From Reticulitermes lucifugus (lineage: Eukaryota > Arthropoda > Insecta > Blattodea > Rhinotermitidae): a stretch of DNA of 20,677 nt. A program made the position numbers and the translations under genes. Below are positions 18,101 through 20,677 of this stretch, in pieces. The notes under the pieces are model-generated. The model made no database searches, was not told the DNA's origin, and saw only the letters and a program-made list of their open reading frames with translations. Where the stretch lies: contig JAKCWW010010101.1 of assembly GCA_026260175.1 (NCBI GenBank), positions 1,447 to 22,123 on the forward strand, in the 5' to 3' direction. The first letter of the stretch is position 1. Each line of letters starts with the position of its first letter.

Positions 18101-20605
18101 CCCTGCAAGAATATTGCTCTTTTAATATTAATATTTAACAAATGGAAAAACAATCTAAGTGGTGGTTAAGGGTTAACAGACCCAAAATTCAGAATTCTGC
18201 TACTTGTGTTAAAGATGAGGTTTGGGGAAGATAAAAAGGAGGTGAAGAGGTAAAATAACACATTCTTTTGAGAAAAGAAAGGTCATGTACATTACGCCAA
18301 CTCACTTCAGATATGTATGTTAAGATCCCAACCACCAACTGTTCAGTTATCACACTCATTTCATTTTTTCATGAGGCAAGATAACTCCCCACAATACACG
18401 ATTCACAACAATTAAAGACACACTTCATTTTGACACAAAATGACTTAAACAGGTCTTACCGATTCTGCCTCATGTTTTATTTTAATAAGAGCACATGCAC
18501 AAAGTTCATGCTCAATGAGACAAGATATGTGCATGCATGCACTATATAAACACACACACACACACAGACTACTGTCATACTCGTACGCGAGAAATGACAA
18601 GGACAAAGACGGAACATGAAGCAAGAACCATATCAGTTAATATAATGTCTGATCATATGTTCAAACCTTCTTTCTTGATCACCAACAATCATATATTTTT
18701 TGTTAGAAAAATTTGCCACAGACTTTCCTCTTCTTTCTTTACATTTTCTTCCACACCTCATCATTCACTGTCATCTCTGTGGGGGGAGTGGGAATCAAAT
18801 AATTACTATGTAATAATATTAGGCAATCATAACTAAATACCTTTCAAATGATGGTTAACCCATCTTGCAATTAACATAATTCATGTCTGTTCACCAAAGC
18901 AGAAGCAGGTGACAGCCACAGCTGCACACCAACACACACCCACACGTGCCATTATCTAATGCAGTGTAAAACATTTCTTCTCAGACTCACGTAATAAAAT
19001 ATTTCTTCTCAGAAATACTTTATTATAAAGTGTGGTGGAGGAAAAGGGTAACTCAGCTGAATGGAGCTGAACGCCTATCTGCATGCATGGAAAAACAGAG
19101 TGGCACATCAGGGCCAAAAATAAAACAAATTGCAGTCAAGAACAAAAACAATTTTAAAAACTTCAGTAATGTTATCATTGGCAATCAAAGCTTATTCAAT
19201 TCAGTGACCTTTTTGTAGGCCATCCTGTACATTCAGTAAGACCCTAACTTTACTGTATGAGTCAAAGAAGTAAACTTAATGCATAGCCCAAATGCAAATT
19301 TACTGCATGGTTTTAAAAAGTGAGAGTACTGCAATAAAACTTTTAGCACAGTGCTTAATCTGAAAACTAGGGCCCAGTTAATGAATGCTGCAACTGATTT
19401 TACTTTATACAGTAATGACAAGTAACATGAATAATCACACTCATTTTGTTAACATTAAATCTGAATTAGCATTTAGTTCAAAATGTACCATTGTAGATTT
19501 CCTTGGTTCATTTAATTATTAAATAGAATGTCTTGGAAGATACATCAATAAAAGAAAAATATGGTAGACACATCACAATATTATAGGGATAGATACCAAA
19601 CAAGGAGGTACTGATTTAACAATACCATATCAAGGGTCTTCAACTTCTGCACTTTGCAATATTCAAACAAATTTTAAGTATAAATGAAAAGCCAGAAAGA
19701 AACATTTGAACAGCATATCCTATGAAAATGCTTTACTTTCTTTCAAACATAAACTGAGAAGAGGCGACTTGGGGTGAATTCATTTCTCTTTTACAAACAT
19801 ACCAACAGCGAATAATGGAAAAGATCACAGGCTAAGACCATGTGCAATGTGAACCTCACTGAAGCATGTTGCTCATGACAAGCTAAAATTTGGATCTGCA
19901 ATATTGGTAGAATACAACACTAAGCTGCTCCCCTGCTATTTATATTGTTGTTCTTGGGTGTCAGTGTACAGGTATGTCAAAAACATGTCTCAGCAATGAT
20001 GCTGAATTGAAAAATGACATTTGTCAGTTAATCTTCCCTCAATTTAAACAAACTGTAGCAAAAGTAAGACAGCTTTCACCCATTTTTAGAGAAAGAAGTT
20101 CAAGTGTCAAGTCTCACTCTCAGCAATGCCAAAGTACATGACAGACAGATATAGCAGAAAAGCAGCTACTGGTCACTTAATATACCACGGGCCATCTATA
20201 TAAACCACTTCTTAAAGACTGGAATAAACAGAGGAAGGAAAATGATGCTGCACAAAGACAATAAACACACAACAGTGAACCATTTCCAAACACGTCCTCC
20301 TAGTACTGCAAATTAAAGACACTTTGGTATGGAAAAATAACTCCTAGTATCTGTTGTTCCCACATACAAACTACTAGACGAGAAGTCAACCAACATTAAG
20401 AGGAAAGAGCACATATTAATGTAGCACTAAATTCGTAAAGCTGGTTGTTGTTATCCTCTGTCAGAAGACTTCCTGCTTCATACTTTCTCATGCTGTTCCA
20501 CTGTCAGAAGCCTTCTGCCACCAATCTATGAAATCTGCCACTCAATTACAACTGGGTACCAAATGTTACATCATTGCGCTTTAAAAATCTTTTACATCTC
20601 TTCTA
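15110..20605. other. Region downstream of TSR3, no supportable gene
   Basis: About 5.5 kb of AT-rich, CpG-poor sequence. Open frames are all under about 120 codons, often overlapping on both strands, and none shows a family I know. A pair of related inverted segments lies at 15363-15430 and 15700-15765. A CA microsatellite is at 18549-18566 and a poly-T run near 15494. Part of it could be the 3' untranslated region or introns of an unseen neighbouring gene, but I cannot show this. Confidence 0.6.
15363..15765. repeat. Inverted pair of diverged repeat segments
   Basis: On the minus strand, GATTCGGGAGGTGCGACCTG then TACT ends at about 15363. On the plus strand, GATTACGGAGGTGTGACCTG then TACT ends near 15764. 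The similarity extends, with gaps, over roughly 60 bases upstream of each. The two copies point away from each other with about 270 bases between. This suggests two fragments of one interspersed family, or the ends of one rearranged element. Confidence 0.5.
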
Positions 20606-20677
20606 TTAACCCTTAGCTGCCGAACGTCGCCTATAGGCGACGGCCTTTAAATGTGCCACGGAGCCGAACGTCGCCTA
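20606..20677 (+). mobile_element. Probable piggyBac-like transposon end, cut by window edge
   Basis: TTAA at 20606-20609 is followed by CCCTTAGCTGCC, resembling the TTAA target and CCCT-type termini of piggyBac-like elements. Then comes a perfect 18-bp palindrome CGTCGCCTATAGGCGACG at 20625-20642. The 15-mer GCCGAACGTCGCCTA at 20619-20633 is repeated exactly at 20663-20677. The block is GC-rich beside AT-rich flank. The other end and any transposase lie outside, so it may be a nonautonomous element. Confidence 0.5.

Overview
The window looks like nuclear DNA of an insect: AT-rich, CpG-poor, with short coding exons joined by GT..AG introns and many decayed transposons. A mitochondrial ND4 fragment has an insect-like sequence. 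A cockroach or termite (Polyneoptera) is my guess from the repeat flavour only; nothing read here proves the order.

Two conserved genes lie head to head. On the minus strand, 3782 down to 478 and continuing off the left edge, are the first four coding exons of SMG8, a subunit of the SMG1 kinase complex of nonsense-mediated mRNA decay. On the plus strand, 5076 to 15028, is a complete five-exon TSR3 gene (264 codons), the 18S rRNA aminocarboxypropyltransferase. Splice phases agree at every junction of both genes. About 1.3 kb separates the two start codons. That interval is richer in CpG than the rest and probably holds a shared promoter region.

The introns hold most of the repeats. SMG8 introns carry two full copies of a roughly 280-bp tRNA-derived SINE, one with a perfect 13-bp target-site duplication, and a 44-bp-period tandem array. 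TSR3 intron 1 (4.6 kb) carries a decayed LINE 3' end just after exon 1, a retroelement-like tail, a decayed hAT-type transposase, a third SINE fragment and a diverged 65-67-bp minisatellite of five units. Intron 3 has a nuclear mitochondrial insert (NUMT) from ND4. Intron 4 has a foldback element with 11-bp flanking direct repeats.

From about 15.1 kb to the right edge I find no supportable gene. There is an inverted pair of related repeat segments at 15.36-15.77 kb. At the extreme right edge a TTAA followed by CCCTTAG and a perfect 18-bp palindrome looks like the end of a piggyBac-like transposon. No prokaryotic features, CRISPR array or novel defence-type system is seen; the notable content is the gene pair and the fossil record in its introns.
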